DNA of 64,000 nt from Paracoccus cavernae. GTDB lineage: Bacteria; Pseudomonadota; Alphaproteobacteria; Rhodobacterales; Rhodobacteraceae. The stretch is from NCBI GenBank assembly GCA_030410095.1, contig JAUFRC010000001.1:756501-820500 (forward strand), in the 5' to 3' direction. Shown in pieces: positions 35,979-46,630 of the stretch. Within the stretch, counting starts at the first letter, position 1; the number at the start of each line of letters is the position of its first letter. The position numbers and the translations under genes were made by a program. The notes under the pieces were generated by a model. The model saw only the letters and a program-made list of their open reading frames with translations, made no database searches and was not told the origin of the DNA.

Positions 35979-37020
35979 ATGGCGAAACGGATCAATCTCG
36001 CGCTCCAGGGCGGCGGGCGCATGGCGCTTTCGCTTGGGGGTGCTGGACCGGCTGCTCGAAGACGACGGGATCGAGATCGCGGCGATCAGCGGCACATCGG
36101 CGGGCGCGCTGAACGGGGCCGCGCTCAAGGCCGGTCTGGCTTGCGCCGAGGGCGCCGAGGGCAGGCGGGCCGCCAAGGAGAACCTCGCCTATGTCTGGGC
36201 GCGGGTCGGCGAAGTCAGCGACAATCCTTTTCTGCGTTGGCTTCATGCGATGATGCCGGTGCCGCGTCCGATGCAAAGGCTCACCGACCTGTTCTCGCCG
36301 GTGGCCTGGCTTGAAGGGGTGACGCGTCTGGTCAGCCCCTACGATCTCGGCCCGTTCTACACCAATCCGCTCGCCGCGATCATTCGCGAGATGCCCCATC
36401 CCGATCTGAAGCGCGATGGCGGGCCGCAGCTTTTCATGACCGCCACCAATGTCCGCACCGGCCGGATCCGCGTCTTCGGCGATCACGAGATCACGCCCGA
36501 GACGATCATGGCGTCGGCATGCCTTCCGACCGTCTTCAAGGCGGTCGAGATCGAGGACCCGAAAACCGGCCAGATGGAGGCCTATTGGGATGGCGGCTAC
36601 AGCGGCAATCCGGCGCTGTTTCCCTTTATGATCAAAAACTTCCGCGCGATATCGTCGTGGTGAACATCAACCCGATGCGCCGCGAGGCCCTGCCGATCTC
36701 GCCGACCGAGATTCAGGACCGCATCAACGAGATCAGTTTCAACGCCTCGCTCTTGGGAGAGCTTCGCGCGATCATGTTCGTGAAACGTCTTTCCGAGGAG
36801 GGGCGTCTGGTCGGGCGGCCGATGAAGAACGTGCTGACGCACAAGATCAACGACGACCAGCTGATGAACGACATGCGCGCCTCGACCAAGATGATCCCGG
36901 GGCCCGGCATGTTGGCCCGGCTCCGGACGGCGGCGCGCAGCGGCCGATGGTTTCATCAAGAGCCATCTCGACGATATCGGCAATCGCGACAGTTGGGATC
37001 TCTCAAAAGCTTTCGCGTGA
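35979..37020 (+). CDS. patatin-like phospholipase (four frame breaks)
   Basis: About 348 residues. After adding a G in GGG 36015-36017 and in GGGGG 36036-36040 the start reads MAKRINLALQGGGAHGAFAWG, the patatin oxyanion hole, followed by the nucleophile GTSAG and the catalytic Asp in WDGGYSGN. Further breaks are near 36641 (one base; NFPRDIVVVNINPM) and near 36942 (a GC unit; SAADGFIKSHLDD). Cytoplasmic lipid acyl hydrolase; substrate unknown. The four breaks in one gene make decay a second possibility, but repair is perfect. Confidence 0.85.
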
Positions 37021-37030
37021 TTTCAAATGG

Positions 37031-37065
37031 AAAGCGGCCGGATCTGATGTGATCCGGCCGCCTTT
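37031..37065. terminator. bidirectional terminator between the patatin gene and psuG
   Basis: 11-bp stem GCGGCCGGATC/GATCCGGCCGC (37034-37044, 37051-37061), 6-base loop, CTTTT on the plus strand and TTTCC on the minus strand. Confidence 0.88.
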
Positions 37066-37088
37066 TCCACCATTCTGCCTGACTGGGC

Positions 37089-38005
37089 TCAGGCGGCATG
37101 CGCCGCTGCAATCGCGGCGGCAAGGCGCGCGTTGTTGAGGACGAGCGCGATATTGGCATCGAGCGAGCGGCCCTCGGTCAGCTCGAAAATGCGCTGGAGC
37201 AGGAAAGGCGTCACCGCCTTGGCCGAAATCTGACGGCTCTCGGCTTCTTCCAGCGCCTGTTCGACTACGGGGATCATCGTGCTGCGCGGGATTTCGGCAT
37301 CGAACGGGATCGGGTTCACGACCAGCTGGCCACCCGTCAGTCCGAGGGTCCGGCGCATTTCGGCCGCGGCGGCGATCTGCGCGGCATCATCCATGCGCAA
37401 CGGTGCGGCGAGGCCCGAATCGCGCGACCAGAAAGCGGGCAGGGCGTCCTGACCGAAGGCGATGACCGGCACGCCGAGCGTTTCCAGCACTTCGAGCGTT
37501 TTGGGCAGATCGAGGATCGCCTTCGCGCCCGCAGCCACCACCAGACCGGCGTCAGCGAAAGCTCCTGCAGGTCGGCCGAGATGTCGAAGCTGCTTTCCGC
37601 CCCGCGATGGACGCCGCCGATTCCGCCGGTTGCAAAGACGCGGATGCCGGCAAGGGCCGCACAGATCATCGTCGCCGCCACCGTGGTCGCGCCGGTGCGG
37701 CCCTGAACGAGGCAGGCCGACAAATCGGCGCGCGAGAGCTTCATGACCTCTTCCGGCGGCGTTTCGGCAAGGGTCTGCAGTTGTGCGTCGTCGAGCCCGA
37801 TATGGATCCGCCCCGCCATTACGGCGATGGTTGCGGGGATCGCCCCCGAGGCGCGCACCACGGCCTCGACCTCGCGCGCAACCTCGAGGTTTTGCGGATA
37901 GGGCATGCCGTGGGTGATGATCGTCGATTCCAGCGCGACGATCGGCTGGCCTTTGGCTTTGGCTGCGCTGACCTCGGCGGAGAAGGTCAAAGGAAGCTGG
38001 GTCAT
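37089..38005 (-). CDS. psuG: pseudouridine-5'-phosphate glycosidase (one frame break)
   Basis: Splits pseudouridine 5'-phosphate into uracil and ribose 5-phosphate. About 305 residues. Family motifs ALESTIITHGMPYPQN, RTGATTVAATM, and FATGGIGGVHRGAE are present, and the C-terminal half has FWSRDSGL and VVNPIPFDAEI. One base is missing near 37556, repairing LQELSADAGLVVAAGAKA. It overlaps psuK by 4 bases (ATGA), giving the standard kinase-lyase pair. Confidence 0.94.
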
Positions 38006-38925
38006 TGGATGTCCTTTCCAGAGACATAAGAGGAGACGGCCGCAAGGGCCGAAGCAAGGGCGGCTTCGCGTTCGAGACCGGAGAGGCGGGCCTCTAGATG
38101 GGCGGAAAGCAGGAAGTCGCCCGCTCCGGTCACGCGGGTGACGTCAAGCGGAGGCGGTGTCAAAACAAGGGTGGGCGCGCTGCTGATCGCTTCGGCCAGC
38201 GGATGGGGACCGTCGGTGACGATGACGCGGGCGGCACCTGCGGCAAGGATGGCCTCGGCGGCCTCGGCCGCAGTCGCGAGCGGGCGTCCGGCCAGAACCT
38301 CGGCCTCGCGGCGGTTGAGATAGAAGCTGGTCTTTGGCCGGTGCAAAAGGCTCTCCAGCCGTGCAGCCTTGGCTGGGCTGGCGGGGACCAGCACGAGTTC
38401 GGCCGCATTGAGGCAGGGATCGCTTTGGAACTGCGCGATGATCTCGGGCGCGAGATTGCTGTCGAGGATGATCATTCCCGCCCACGGGTGCGCCGCATCC
38501 CCCAGCCTGCCGTCCCGCAACGGGGCGAGAATGGCCGCACCCGCCGCTTCGAGCGCGCGGGCATCGGCGACCGAGGCGAGCATCTGCGCGCCGGCCTCGA
38601 TCGCCATATAGATATCGGTACCGTGGCTCTTGCTGCGGTGTAGCATGGCGCTGTCGACGCCGCGCGTCTCGGCCAGATCCGCCAGCGCCGCGCCGGATGC
38701 ATCGCTTCCGATCGAGGACAGCATCACGGGCCGGAAGCCGCGCGTGGCCAAAGCCAAAGCGATATTGAATGCCACGCCGCCCGGCCTTTGCTCGACCCGC
38801 CCCGGCACATCGTCGCCCGGACCGAGCGGGGTCGAACTGCGTCCGATAATGTCCCAAAGCATGGCACCGATACAGACAAGTCCGGCGGAAGCTGTGGTCT
38901 CGGAGGCGGGCATGAAAAGGTCCAT
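38002..38925 (-). CDS. psuK: pseudouridine kinase, PfkB family
   Basis: 307 residues, intact. PfkB sugar-kinase fold with PGGVAFNIALALATRG near the N-terminus and the phosphate-binding VTRVTGAGDFLLSAHL (anion hole and catalytic Asp) at the C-terminus. The substrate is assigned from the overlapping psuG; together they degrade pseudouridine from RNA turnover. No transporter for it lies nearby. Confidence 0.9.
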   Translation of the reverse strand: MDLFMPASETTASAGLVCIGAMLWDIIGRSSTPLGPGDDVPGRVEQRPGGVAFNIALALATRGFRPVMLSSIGSDASGAALADLAETRGVDSAMLHRSKSHGTDIYMAIEAGAQMLASVADARALEAAGAAILAPLRDGRLGDAAHPWAGMIILDSNLAPEIIAQFQSDPCLNAAELVLVPASPAKAARLESLLHRPKTSFYLNRREAEVLAGRPLATAAEAAEAILAAGAARVIVTDGPHPLAEAISSAPTLVLTPPPLDVTRVTGAGDFLLSAHLEARLSGLEREAALASALAAVSSYVSGKDIQ

Positions 38926-39137
38926 AACAGCGCAGATAAGCCGCCTTCATGGCACGAGCCACGGGCGCTGTCGATGAAAGAACGCGGGGCGAGGGGCGGT
39001 GACTTTGGGTCAGATCCGCGGGGAACGGTGGGTCCGCGCAAGGCTTTGGCCGCAAAAGTCGGGGGATTTCACACGCAGCAAGCAGTTGTGACAGCCAGAA
39101 GGCGGTCCCGATTTCATCTGTTTGTGGTGGAAAGGGT

Positions 39138-39230
39138 GAGAGGCTGGACAGCGACCCAAACGGGATCGTTACGGCTGCTTCCTTCCGGACCTGACCGAGT
39201 TGGCGAAGCGCTTGCCCGCGCCAACCTCTC
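39138..39230 (-). ncRNA. ffs: signal recognition particle RNA (4.5S type)
   Basis: The minus strand contains GGTCAGGTCCGGAAGGAAGC (about 39176-39195), the conserved Ffh-binding loop with its GGAA tetraloop. The ends pair: GAGAGGTTGG (39221-39230) with CCAGCCTCTC (39138-39147). About 93 bases, the short bacterial form without an Alu domain. The 5' end at 39230 fits the promoter just upstream. It guides membrane proteins to the translocon with Ffh and FtsY. Confidence 0.93.
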
Positions 39231-39236
39231 GAGGGG

Positions 39237-39265
39237 TAGATAGAACGCCGGCGCGACAGATGCAA
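39237..39265 (-). promoter_or_regulatory. sigma-70 type promoter of the SRP RNA
   Basis: On the minus strand TTGCAT (39265-39260), 17 bases, TATCTA (39242-39237). The first RNA base would fall 6-7 bases downstream at 39230, exactly where the terminal helix begins. Confidence 0.7.
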
Positions 39266-39294
39266 GCCCCTGCGCGATGTGAATGAAATGGTGC

Positions 39295-41136
39295 TTAAAA
39301 ATGAATGCGGAGGCGCAAAAACCCTCGGGCGAGAGGCCGAGATCCTCGGGGCGAAAGCCCGCAATCGCCGAGAGATCACGCCCCGCATCGGGCGCCGTTT
39401 CGAAAATCGCGCTGCGCCCCTGTGCGGGTCTGAAGCGAAAGCCGCTGGCGGCAGGCGGTTCGACACGGCGGCAATGGGTGACATAGCGGCGCAACACGTC
39501 GCGGGCGCGGGTGCCGTCGTCCAGCGCGACCTCTCTGCCGGTGGTGAGGCCCGCGAAAAGGCCGGTCTCGGACTGGCGGTAGCTGTTGGTGACCAGAATG
39601 AAGCTGTCGTCCGGCGCGACTTTGCGGCCGTAGTGACGGATGTCGGAAATGCGGCGGGCATCGGGGGCGGCGAGGGTGCCGTTGGCCTTGTGGCGTGCGG
39701 GTTGCGCCAGATCGATCTCCCAACCGAGCCCGTCGATCGCGTCGAAATTATAGCTCGGGAAATCGGGGTCGATCAGAAGCTGGTCGGGCCGGTCCGGCAG
39801 GATCTGGCGGAAGGCCGAGGCGGAGCGCTCAAGCCATTGGGCGAGGTCGCGGCCACTGAGCTTTAGCGCCACGAGACGATCGGATAGGGGTAGAGTTCCG
39901 AGAGGTGCTGGAGGTTCAGCGGGCCGGGCGGAATCGCGGTATAATGGCAGGGACCGCTGCGCCCTCCGGCGCGGGAGGGCGTTACCGTCGCCAGAATCGG
40001 AAGGTTCTGCCAGCGTGTGCCGCGCAGCGCATGTTTGACATGCCAGCGCTGCGACATCGACACCAGCCTTTGCCCTGCATCATGGCCGAGCAGCGCGAAA
40101 CGGCTGTCGAGCGCGACATCGCTGCGCGCGACCTTGCGTTCGAAATGGCGCCGCGTCGCGGCCTGAACCGGACGCACGATCGCGGCAACGCCGGCATGGG
40201 GTGGCGCCGAAAGCGCGCTTTGCACCGCGCTATGTCCGCTTTCGACCCGCCAGCCGCGCGTGGAGCAGGGCGAAAGCACCAGCCGGATCACGCCGAGATG
40301 CGAGCCCCAGAAACCGGCCATGACGGCGGGCTTTTGTGCCAAAGTGCCCGCGGTCGGGTCGATGCCGGGTTGGACGGGAAAGTCGGGCGCGGGAAAGACC
40401 AGATGGGTATGGCCCGCGATCACCGCATCGACGCCCTGCAGAGCGGCCAAAGCGGTTGCGCCGTTTTCCATTCCGCGCCGGTAATCGCCGGAATCGATGC
40501 CGCTATGGGCGAGAAGGATGACCGCATGAGCCCCTCGAAGCGCAGCGCCGAGACCTCTTCGCCCACGGCCTCCGCCATATCGCGAACCGACATGAAGCTT
40601 TGAAGCGAGCGGTCCCAGCAAGGTGTTTGCGGCGGCAAAAGTCCAATAACGCCGATTCTCACCAAATGATTGCGCCCGTCGCGATCACTGAACTCGCGGT
40701 TCAAAAGAATGCTGGGGCGAATTCGCTCGGGCCGCTCCATGGACAAATTGGCGGAAGACACCGAAAAGTGAGCTTTACGGAGAACTTTACGCAAAAAGTC
40801 GCCACCGAAAGCGAAGTCGTGGTTCCCCAGAGTTATTGCATCATAACCGACGAGATTCATTGCCGCGATCGCGGGGTGGAGAAAATCGGGCTTGCGCGCG
40901 GCGCTCTCGGCAAGGAAGTCGGCGAGCGGCGTGCCCTGAAGAAAGTCGCCATTGTCGAAAAGAAGCGTGTTTTTGCAGGCTTTCCGCTGGTTTTCGATGG
41001 CGGTCGCTACGCGGGCAAGGCTGGGCAATGGTCCCTGCCGCCCGCCGTCCTCTTCCTCGTGAAAGAGGTTCATATGCAGGTCCGTCGTGGCAAGGATTTG
41101 CAAATCAATCCGCGCCGGATGGGAATTGTCTGGCAT
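39295..41136 (-). CDS. cpdB: 2',3'-cyclic-nucleotide phosphodiesterase/3'-nucleotidase-like (three frame breaks)
   Basis: About 614 residues. Metallophosphoesterase motifs ATTDLHMN, DNGDFLQGTP, LGNHDF, LLAHSG and GHTHLVFP, then a 5'-nucleotidase C-terminal domain (ELYPYP.., NSYR motif in VTNSYRQSETG). Breaks at CCCC 40531-40534, near 39874, and A run 39317-39321 each need one base. The last repair ends the protein at 39295; without it the frame would run through the SRP RNA. ATG 41136 starts PDNSHPARIDLQILATTDLH, with no signal peptide, although family members are normally periplasmic. Confidence 0.87.
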
Positions 41137-41334
41137 TCCGCTTTGCACCGCTCAATTACAGGTTGTAGAGTGGCGGGACTATTCCGGCTGTGCAAGTCGT
41201 GATCGCATGGGATAGTTACTCGATTTAGAATGACGAACTGGTCCAGCTGTGCCGGAATCGCGAATGCGGGATAAAACCCGATCCGTTTCGTGACCGGAAT
41301 TGCGGCCAGGCTTAGCTTTTTAGGATTGCTCCGA

Positions 41335-41798
41335 ATGAAATTTTCGACACGTCAGGATACAGAGCTGGCAGCAGAACAGCTCTTCAACGTCGTGAGCGAT
41401 TTTGACAGAATCGAACGCATCATGCTTCGGCGTGGTGCCGAGGTTCGCCGTATTGATCCGCGCGCGAGCCGGGGGCCGGAATGGCATGGCAGATCGGTTT
41501 TGACTGGCGCGGCAAAAGGCGCGAGCTGCGGCTGGATGTGACGCGGTTCGACCGGCCCGAGCTGATCCAGCTCGAGGGGCTCTCGGACATGTTCGAAGTT
41601 TCGATCGATGTCGCGATCATTGCTTTGACGCGCAACAAGTCGCGGATGACGCTGACGGTCGATCTGCGGCCGCGCTCGATGCGGGCCCGTCTGCTGTTGC
41701 AGACCGCCAAGCTGGGCAAAGGTCAGCTTGACCGCAAGTTCCAAAGCCGCGTGGCGGAGTTTCTGGGCTATATGACCCAGTATTCGGCCGCCGCCTGA
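41335..41798 (+). CDS. SRPBCC-superfamily protein (one frame break)
   Basis: About 154 residues. Starts MKFSTRQDTELAAEQLFNVV, the N-terminal strand and helix of START/SRPBCC folds, and continues with WRGKRRELRLDVTRFDRPEL and IIALTRNKSRMTLTVDLRP as the antiparallel sheet, ending in a long helix. One G is missing in the G run 41471-41475, repairing ASRGAGMAWQIGFDW. Probably a small lipid- or ligand-binding protein; the ligand is unknown. Confidence 0.75.
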
Positions 41799-41830
41799 GG
41801 CGCGCCGCGCTCGACCCGAAATCCATGCGA

Positions 41831-41865
41831 AAAAGGCTGCCGGAATGTCCTCCGGCAGCCTTTTT
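41831..41865. terminator. bidirectional terminator between the SRPBCC gene and pheA
   Basis: 10-bp stem GGCTGCCGGA/TCCGGCAGCC (41835-41844, 41851-41860), then five T on the plus strand and TTTTTC on the minus strand. Confidence 0.9.
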
Positions 41866-41885
41866 CTTTGTGAGATGGTGCGGCC

Positions 41886-42758
41886 TTACTCGGATCGTGT
41901 GGCCTTTTGACGCACGCGCAGCGGGTCGGCGGGATAGACGCCGAGAATCGACAGGCTCGAAGTGAAATAATCCAGCTCTTCGAGCGCACGGGCGACCGAG
42001 GGATCTTCGGGATGGCCCTCGATATCGGCATAGAATTGCGTCGCGGTGAAGCTGCCGTTGACCATATAGCTTTCGAGTTTGGTCATGTTCACGCCATTGG
42101 TCGCGAAACCGCCCATCGCCTTGTAAAGCGCCGCCGGAAGGTTGCGGACGCGGAAGACGAAGCTCGTCATCATCAAGTCGCCGCCTTCGGAATTGGCGCG
42201 GCGCTTGCGGTCGGGCTCGCGCGACATCACCAGAAAGCGGGTCGTATTGTTCTTGAGATCCTCGATCTCGTCGGCGAGCGAATCCAGCCCGTAGATCTCG
42301 CCCGCGATCGGGGAGGCAAGGGCTGCAAGCGCCGGCTCCTGCCGTTTGGCGACCTCCATCGCGGATCCTGCGGTATCGGTGCCGGTTACCGGCAAGATCC
42401 CGTGTTCGCGCATGAATTTGCGGCACTGGCCCAAAAGGACCGTATGGCTCATGGCCTCGCGGATGTCGCCGAGCTTGGTGCCGGGCAGGCCGAGCAGGCT
42501 GATATGGACGCGCACGAAGGCCTCGTCGATGATATGGAGGCCGCTCGCGGGAAGCAGGTGGTGGATGTCGGCGACGCGGCCATAGGTCGAGTTCTCGATC
42601 GGCAGCATGGCGAGTTCGGCCTTGTTGTCGCGTACCGCCTCGATCACCTCTTCAAAGCTGCGGCAGGGCAGGACATCCATGCCCGGCCGCGACTGGCGGC
42701 AAGCCTCGTGGCTGTAAGCGCCCAGTTCACCTTGAAAGGCGATTACGTTCTTTGTCAT
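41886..42758 (-). CDS. pheA: prephenate dehydratase
   Basis: Converts prephenate to phenylpyruvate. Intact, 290 residues, monofunctional with no chorismate mutase domain. Catalytic domain starts VIAFQGELGAYSHEAC and contains the NNTTRF motif; a C-terminal ACT domain (about 200-285) carries the GALV-like region and the ESYM motif (KLESYMVNG) for phenylalanine feedback. ATG 42758 gives the family start; the frame is open upstream but unsupported. Divergent from the cytochrome c gene. Confidence 0.95.
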   Translation of the reverse strand: MTKNVIAFQGELGAYSHEACRQSRPGMDVLPCRSFEEVIEAVRDNKAELAMLPIENSTYGRVADIHHLLPASGLHIIDEAFVRVHISLLGLPGTKLGDIREAMSHTVLLGQCRKFMREHGILPVTGTDTAGSAMEVAKRQEPALAALASPIAGEIYGLDSLADEIEDLKNNTTRFLVMSREPDRKRRANSEGGDLMMTSFVFRVRNLPAALYKAMGGFATNGVNMTKLESYMVNGSFTATQFYADIEGHPEDPSVARALEELDYFTSSLSILGVYPADPLRVRQKATRSE

Positions 42759-42905
42759 AGCCTCGTCCTCCGCGGCACGTGACCGGCCTGCATCATGCCG
42801 TCCGATTTGCATTTCGGATGCGAGATCTATACCTTGAACCGGTGGAACAAAAGCGGATAGATACAGCGCAATTCCACGGACAGACCGCACAGGGGACCCG
42901 CAGAC

Positions 42906-43436
42906 ATGTTCAATACCATGACCCTCACCAAAGCGGCTGGGGCAATTATCGCTCCGCTGCTGCTCATCATGCTGGTATCATGGGGTGCCTCGAGCCTTTT
43001 CGGCGTCGGTGAGGGCGGCCACGGCGAAGAGAGCGCACAGGCCTATACGATCCCGGTCGCCGATGCCGGCGGTGATGCCGACGCGGCCGCGGATGCGGGC
43101 CCCGACTTTGCAACCGTCTATGCTTCGGCTGATGCGGCTGCCGGCGAAAAAGGCTTCAGCAAGTGCAAAGCCTGCCACAAGATCGATGGTTCGGACAGCA
43201 TCGGCCCGCACCTGAACGGTGTTGTCGGCCGCGCCGTCGCAAGCGATGCCGCTTTTGCCTATTCGGACGGCATGAAAGCCCATGCAACCGAGGATCCGAC
43301 CTGGACCCCCGAGGCGCTCGAGCACTTCCTTCTGAACCCGAAAGCCGCTGTCAAAGGCACCAAAATGTCCTTTGCCGGTCTGCCGAAGGTCGAAGACCGC
43401 GCCAATCTGATCGCTTACCTCGCGACGCTCCAGTAA
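42906..43436 (+). CDS. cycM: membrane-anchored class I cytochrome c (CycM/c552-like)
   Basis: 176 residues, intact. An uncleaved N-terminal helix (about 9-30, [19 protein letters not shown]), an Ala/Asp-rich linker (about 38-70), then a cytochrome c domain with CKACH (residues 87-91) and the axial Met in [10 protein letters not shown]. This arrangement matches the cytochrome that carries electrons from the bc1 complex to the aa3 oxidase in Paracoccus. A strong hairpin terminator follows. Confidence 0.93.
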   Translation: MFNTMTLTKAAGAIIAPLLLIMLVSWGASSLFGVGEGGHGEESAQAYTIPVADAGGDADAAADAGPDFATVYASADAAAGEKGFSKCKACHKIDGSDSIGPHLNGVVGRAVASDAAFAYSDGMKAHATEDPTWTPEALEHFLLNPKAAVKGTKMSFAGLPKVEDRANLIAYLATLQ

Positions 43437-43487
43437 GAAACGCATGGCCCGACAGGGCCGAGCAGACTGCCACTGTGCATGTGAAGC

Positions 43488-43516
43488 GGCGCCGGAGATT
43501 TCTCCGGCGCCTTTTT
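43488..43516 (+). terminator. terminator of the cytochrome c gene
   Basis: 11-bp stem GGCGCCGGAGA/TCTCCGGCGCC (43488-43498, 43501-43511), 2-base loop drawn tight, then five T and CATT. Confidence 0.85.
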
Positions 43517-43596
43517 CATTCACGCAATTGCTTGTTGAACACCCGCCCGCGGCTGTTACCCTGTGGCCATCGATATTTTTCCGGATCGGACCCTTG

Positions 43597-45441
43597 ATGC
43601 GCCAGTCTTTTCTGCTTGCCCCCGTTGCCTTCATCCTCGGACTGGTTCCGGCCTTCGCCCAGCAGCAAGAGACGATAAAAGCGCATGGTATCGCCACATT
43701 CGGCGAGCCCGCTTTGCCCGCCGATTTCAAACATCTGCGCTACGTCAATCCCGATGCGCCCAAGGGCGGCGAGATATCGCAATCCGCGATCGGGGGCTTC
43801 GACAGCTACAACCCCTTCACCCATCGCGGGCGCGCGAATTTCATGTCGGTGATGATGCTCGAACGCATTATGGAGGATGTCGCCGACGAGCAGGGCAGCT
43901 CTTACTGCCTGCTTTGCGAAACCATCGAATATCCCGAAAGCCGCGATTGGGTGATCTTCCACCTGCGCCCCGAGGCGAAGTTCTCGGACGGTACGCCGCT
44001 GACCGCCAATGACGTGCGTTTCTCGTTCGAGCTTTTGCGCGACAAGGGGCTGTCCTCCTACCGCACCGCGATCGCGAAAATGGTCGAGAAGGTCGAGGTG
44101 ATCGACGAGCAGACCATCAAATTCAGCTTCGCCGCCGATTACCCGCGCCGCGACGTGATCCAGCAGGTCGGCTCGCAGATCGTCTTTTCCGAGGCCGATT
44201 TCGCCGCCAACAACCGCGATATCGAGCAGACCGGCACTTCGGCTTTCCTCGGCTCCGGTCCCTATGTCTTCGACCGCGCGGAAATGGGGCGCTCGATGGT
44301 GATGCGCCGCAATCCCGATTACTGGGGCAAGGATCTGCCGATCAATGTCGGGCGGCACAATTTCGACACGGTCCGGCTCGAGTATTTCGGCGATTACGAC
44401 AGCGCCTTCGAGGCCTTCAAGGCGGGCGTCTATACGTTCCGCAACGAGGCCTCCTCGATCCATTGGGCGACGCGCTACGACTTTCCGGCAGTGACCAACG
44501 GCACGATCAAGCGCGATACCCCGCCCAATGGCGATATTGCTTCGGGTCAGGCTTGGGTGTTCAACCTGCGGCGCGAAAAGTTTCAAGACATCCGCGTGCG
44601 TCAGGCCGTGGGCATGATGTTCAACTTCGAATGGTCGAACGAGACGTTGTTCTACAACCTCAACAAGCGCGTGAACTCCTTCTGGGACAACAGCGATCTT
44701 GCCGCCAGCGGAACCCCTTCGGGCGCTGAGCTCGCGCTGCTCGAACCTTTGGCCGCCGATCTGCCCGAAGGCATCCTGACCGAGGAGGCCGTCGTTCAGC
44801 CGGTCTCCGGCAAGACCCAGCTTGACCGCAAGAACCTGCGCGCGGCCTCGAAACTGCTGGATGATGCGGGCTGGATCACCGGCAGCGACGGGATGCGGCG
44901 CAACGACAAGGGCGAGACGCTGAAGATCGAGATCCTCAACGACAACCAGAGCTTCGACCGTGTGATCAACCCCTTCGTGCAGAACCTCCGCGCTTTGGGC
45001 GTCGATGCGGTCAATGCGCGGATCGACGACGCGGAAATGACGACGCGGACGCGCTCTTTCGATTTCGACATGGTGACCGACCAGCTTGGGCAAGGTTACT
45101 ACATCGGCGGCGGCACGGGGCAGTACTTCGGCTCGGAAGGGGTGGGCGATGTCTTCAACGTGGCGGGGGTCGCCAATCCGGCGATCGATGCGCTGATCGA
45201 AAAGGGCATTGCGACCGAAGACGGCGAAGAGATGACCACCATCATCCACGCTCTCGACCGCAGCCTGCGCGCCCTGCGTTTCTGGGTGCCGCAATGGTAC
45301 AAGGCCGACTACACCCTGGCCTATTACGACGTCTTCAGCCGCCCCGAAACTCTGCCGCCCTATGCCCTCGGAGAGCTTGATTTCTGGTGGTATGACGCGG
45401 ATAAAGCGGAAAACCTCAAGAAATCGGGCGCGTTGCGCTAA
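43597..45441 (+). CDS. yejA: extracellular solute-binding protein family 5, YejA-like
   Basis: 614 residues, intact. Signal peptide (about 1-21, ..[11 protein letters not shown]), then the peptide-binding fold: [20 protein letters not shown] at the N-terminus, [20 protein letters not shown] as the family signature. YejA binds short peptides and delivers them to YejBEF. ATG 43597 is the only start giving a signal peptide. First gene of yejABEF; the gap to yejB is 41 bases. Confidence 0.94.
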   Translation: MRQSFLLAPVAFILGLVPAFAQQQETIKAHGIATFGEPALPADFKHLRYVNPDAPKGGEISQSAIGGFDSYNPFTHRGRANFMSVMMLERIMEDVADEQGSSYCLLCETIEYPESRDWVIFHLRPEAKFSDGTPLTANDVRFSFELLRDKGLSSYRTAIAKMVEKVEVIDEQTIKFSFAADYPRRDVIQQVGSQIVFSEADFAANNRDIEQTGTSAFLGSGPYVFDRAEMGRSMVMRRNPDYWGKDLPINVGRHNFDTVRLEYFGDYDSAFEAFKAGVYTFRNEASSIHWATRYDFPAVTNGTIKRDTPPNGDIASGQAWVFNLRREKFQDIRVRQAVGMMFNFEWSNETLFYNLNKRVNSFWDNSDLAASGTPSGAELALLEPLAADLPEGILTEEAVVQPVSGKTQLDRKNLRAASKLLDDAGWITGSDGMRRNDKGETLKIEILNDNQSFDRVINPFVQNLRALGVDAVNARIDDAEMTTRTRSFDFDMVTDQLGQGYYIGGGTGQYFGSEGVGDVFNVAGVANPAIDALIEKGIATEDGEEMTTIIHALDRSLRALRFWVPQWYKADYTLAYYDVFSRPETLPPYALGELDFWWYDADKAENLKKSGALR

Positions 45442-45482
45442 GCGCGACGGGCGAAAAGAACAAGACGGGGATACAGGCGGAC

Positions 45483-46630
45483 ATGCTGGCCTATCTGTCG
45501 CGGCGTCTGCTGCTGGTCATACCAACGTTGATCGGCATCATGCTGGTCAACTTCACGCTGACGCAATTCGTGCCGGGCGGGCCGATCGAGCAGGTCATCG
45601 CCCGCGTTCAGGGCGAGGGCGACGCCTTCCGCAATATCTCGGGCGGGGGCGATACCAGCGGGCAATCCGCACAATCCGAGCAATATGCGGGTGCGCGCGG
45701 CCTGCCGCCGGAGATGCTCGACCAGCTCGAGATCCAGATGGGCTTTGCCAAGATCACCTGCACGGCGGGTTTTCAGGGTACGCCCGATCTGAAAGCACCC
45801 GAATGCAGCAAGGAAAAGATCGGCGCGACCGAGCGTTTCCTGATCATGATGGGCAATTACCTGCGCCTCGATTTCGGGACGAGCTTCTTCCGCTCGATCT
45901 CGGTGGTCGATCTCGTTCTCGAAAAAATGCCGGTCTCGATCACGCTCGGCCTGTGGTCGACGCTGCTGGCCTATCTCATCTCGATCCCACTGGGGATCCG
46001 CAAGGCGGTGCACGCAGGGACCCCTTCGATACCTGGACCTCGGGGTTGATCATCATCGGCTATGCCATTCCGGCCTTCCTGTTCGGCGTGCTTCTGATGG
46101 TGCTTTTCGCGGGTGGATCCTACTGGAAAATCTTTCCTTTGCGTGGACTTACCAGCGACAACTTCAGTGATCTCTCGCTTGTGGGCAAGATCGGCGATTA
46201 CCTGTGGCACATTACCTTGCCGGTGGTCGCCACCACGATTTCCAGCTTCGCCACGCTGACGCTTCTGACCAAGAACAGCTTCCTCGACGAAATCAACAAG
46301 CAATATGTCATGACCGCCCGCGCCAAGGGCCTGCCCGAGCGGCGCGTGCTTTACGGCCATGTCTTCCGCAATGCGATGCTGATCGTGATCGCGGGCTTTC
46401 CGGCCTTGTTCCTGAGCGTCTTCTTCGGCTCTTCGATCCTGATCGAGACGATCTTCTCGCTCGACGGGCTCGGGCGTCTGGGCTTCGAGGCCGCCGTCCA
46501 GCGCGACTATCCGGTGATCTTCGGCACGCTTTTCGTCTTTGGCCTGATGGGGCTTTTGATCGGGATCCTGTCCGATCTGATGTATGTGCTGGTCGATCCG
46601 CGCATCGATTTCGACAAGAGGGCCGGCTGA
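45483..46630 (+). CDS. yejB: peptide ABC transporter permease YejB (one frame break)
   Basis: About 382 residues with six expected membrane helices. N-terminal [20 protein letters not shown], a family insert containing conserved cysteines ([11 protein letters not shown]), and the inner-membrane coupling motif in ..[17 protein letters not shown] (EAA loop). One C is missing in CCCC 46021-46024, repairing [15 protein letters not shown]. The stop TGA (46628-46630) shares an A with the yejE start. Confidence 0.92.

Noticed and set aside
35979..37020. Calling the patatin gene a pseudogene
   Set aside because: Four breaks are many, but all are of the same missing-base type as in essential genes and repair restores every motif.
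39114..39294. C-terminal extension of the CpdB-like protein over the SRP RNA
   Set aside because: The RNA and its promoter are clear, and a one-base correction ends the protein at 39295 with a family-like end.
43516..45294. 592-codon minus-strand frame opposite yejA
   Set aside because: YejA is intact with signal peptide and family signature; the antisense frame resembles nothing.
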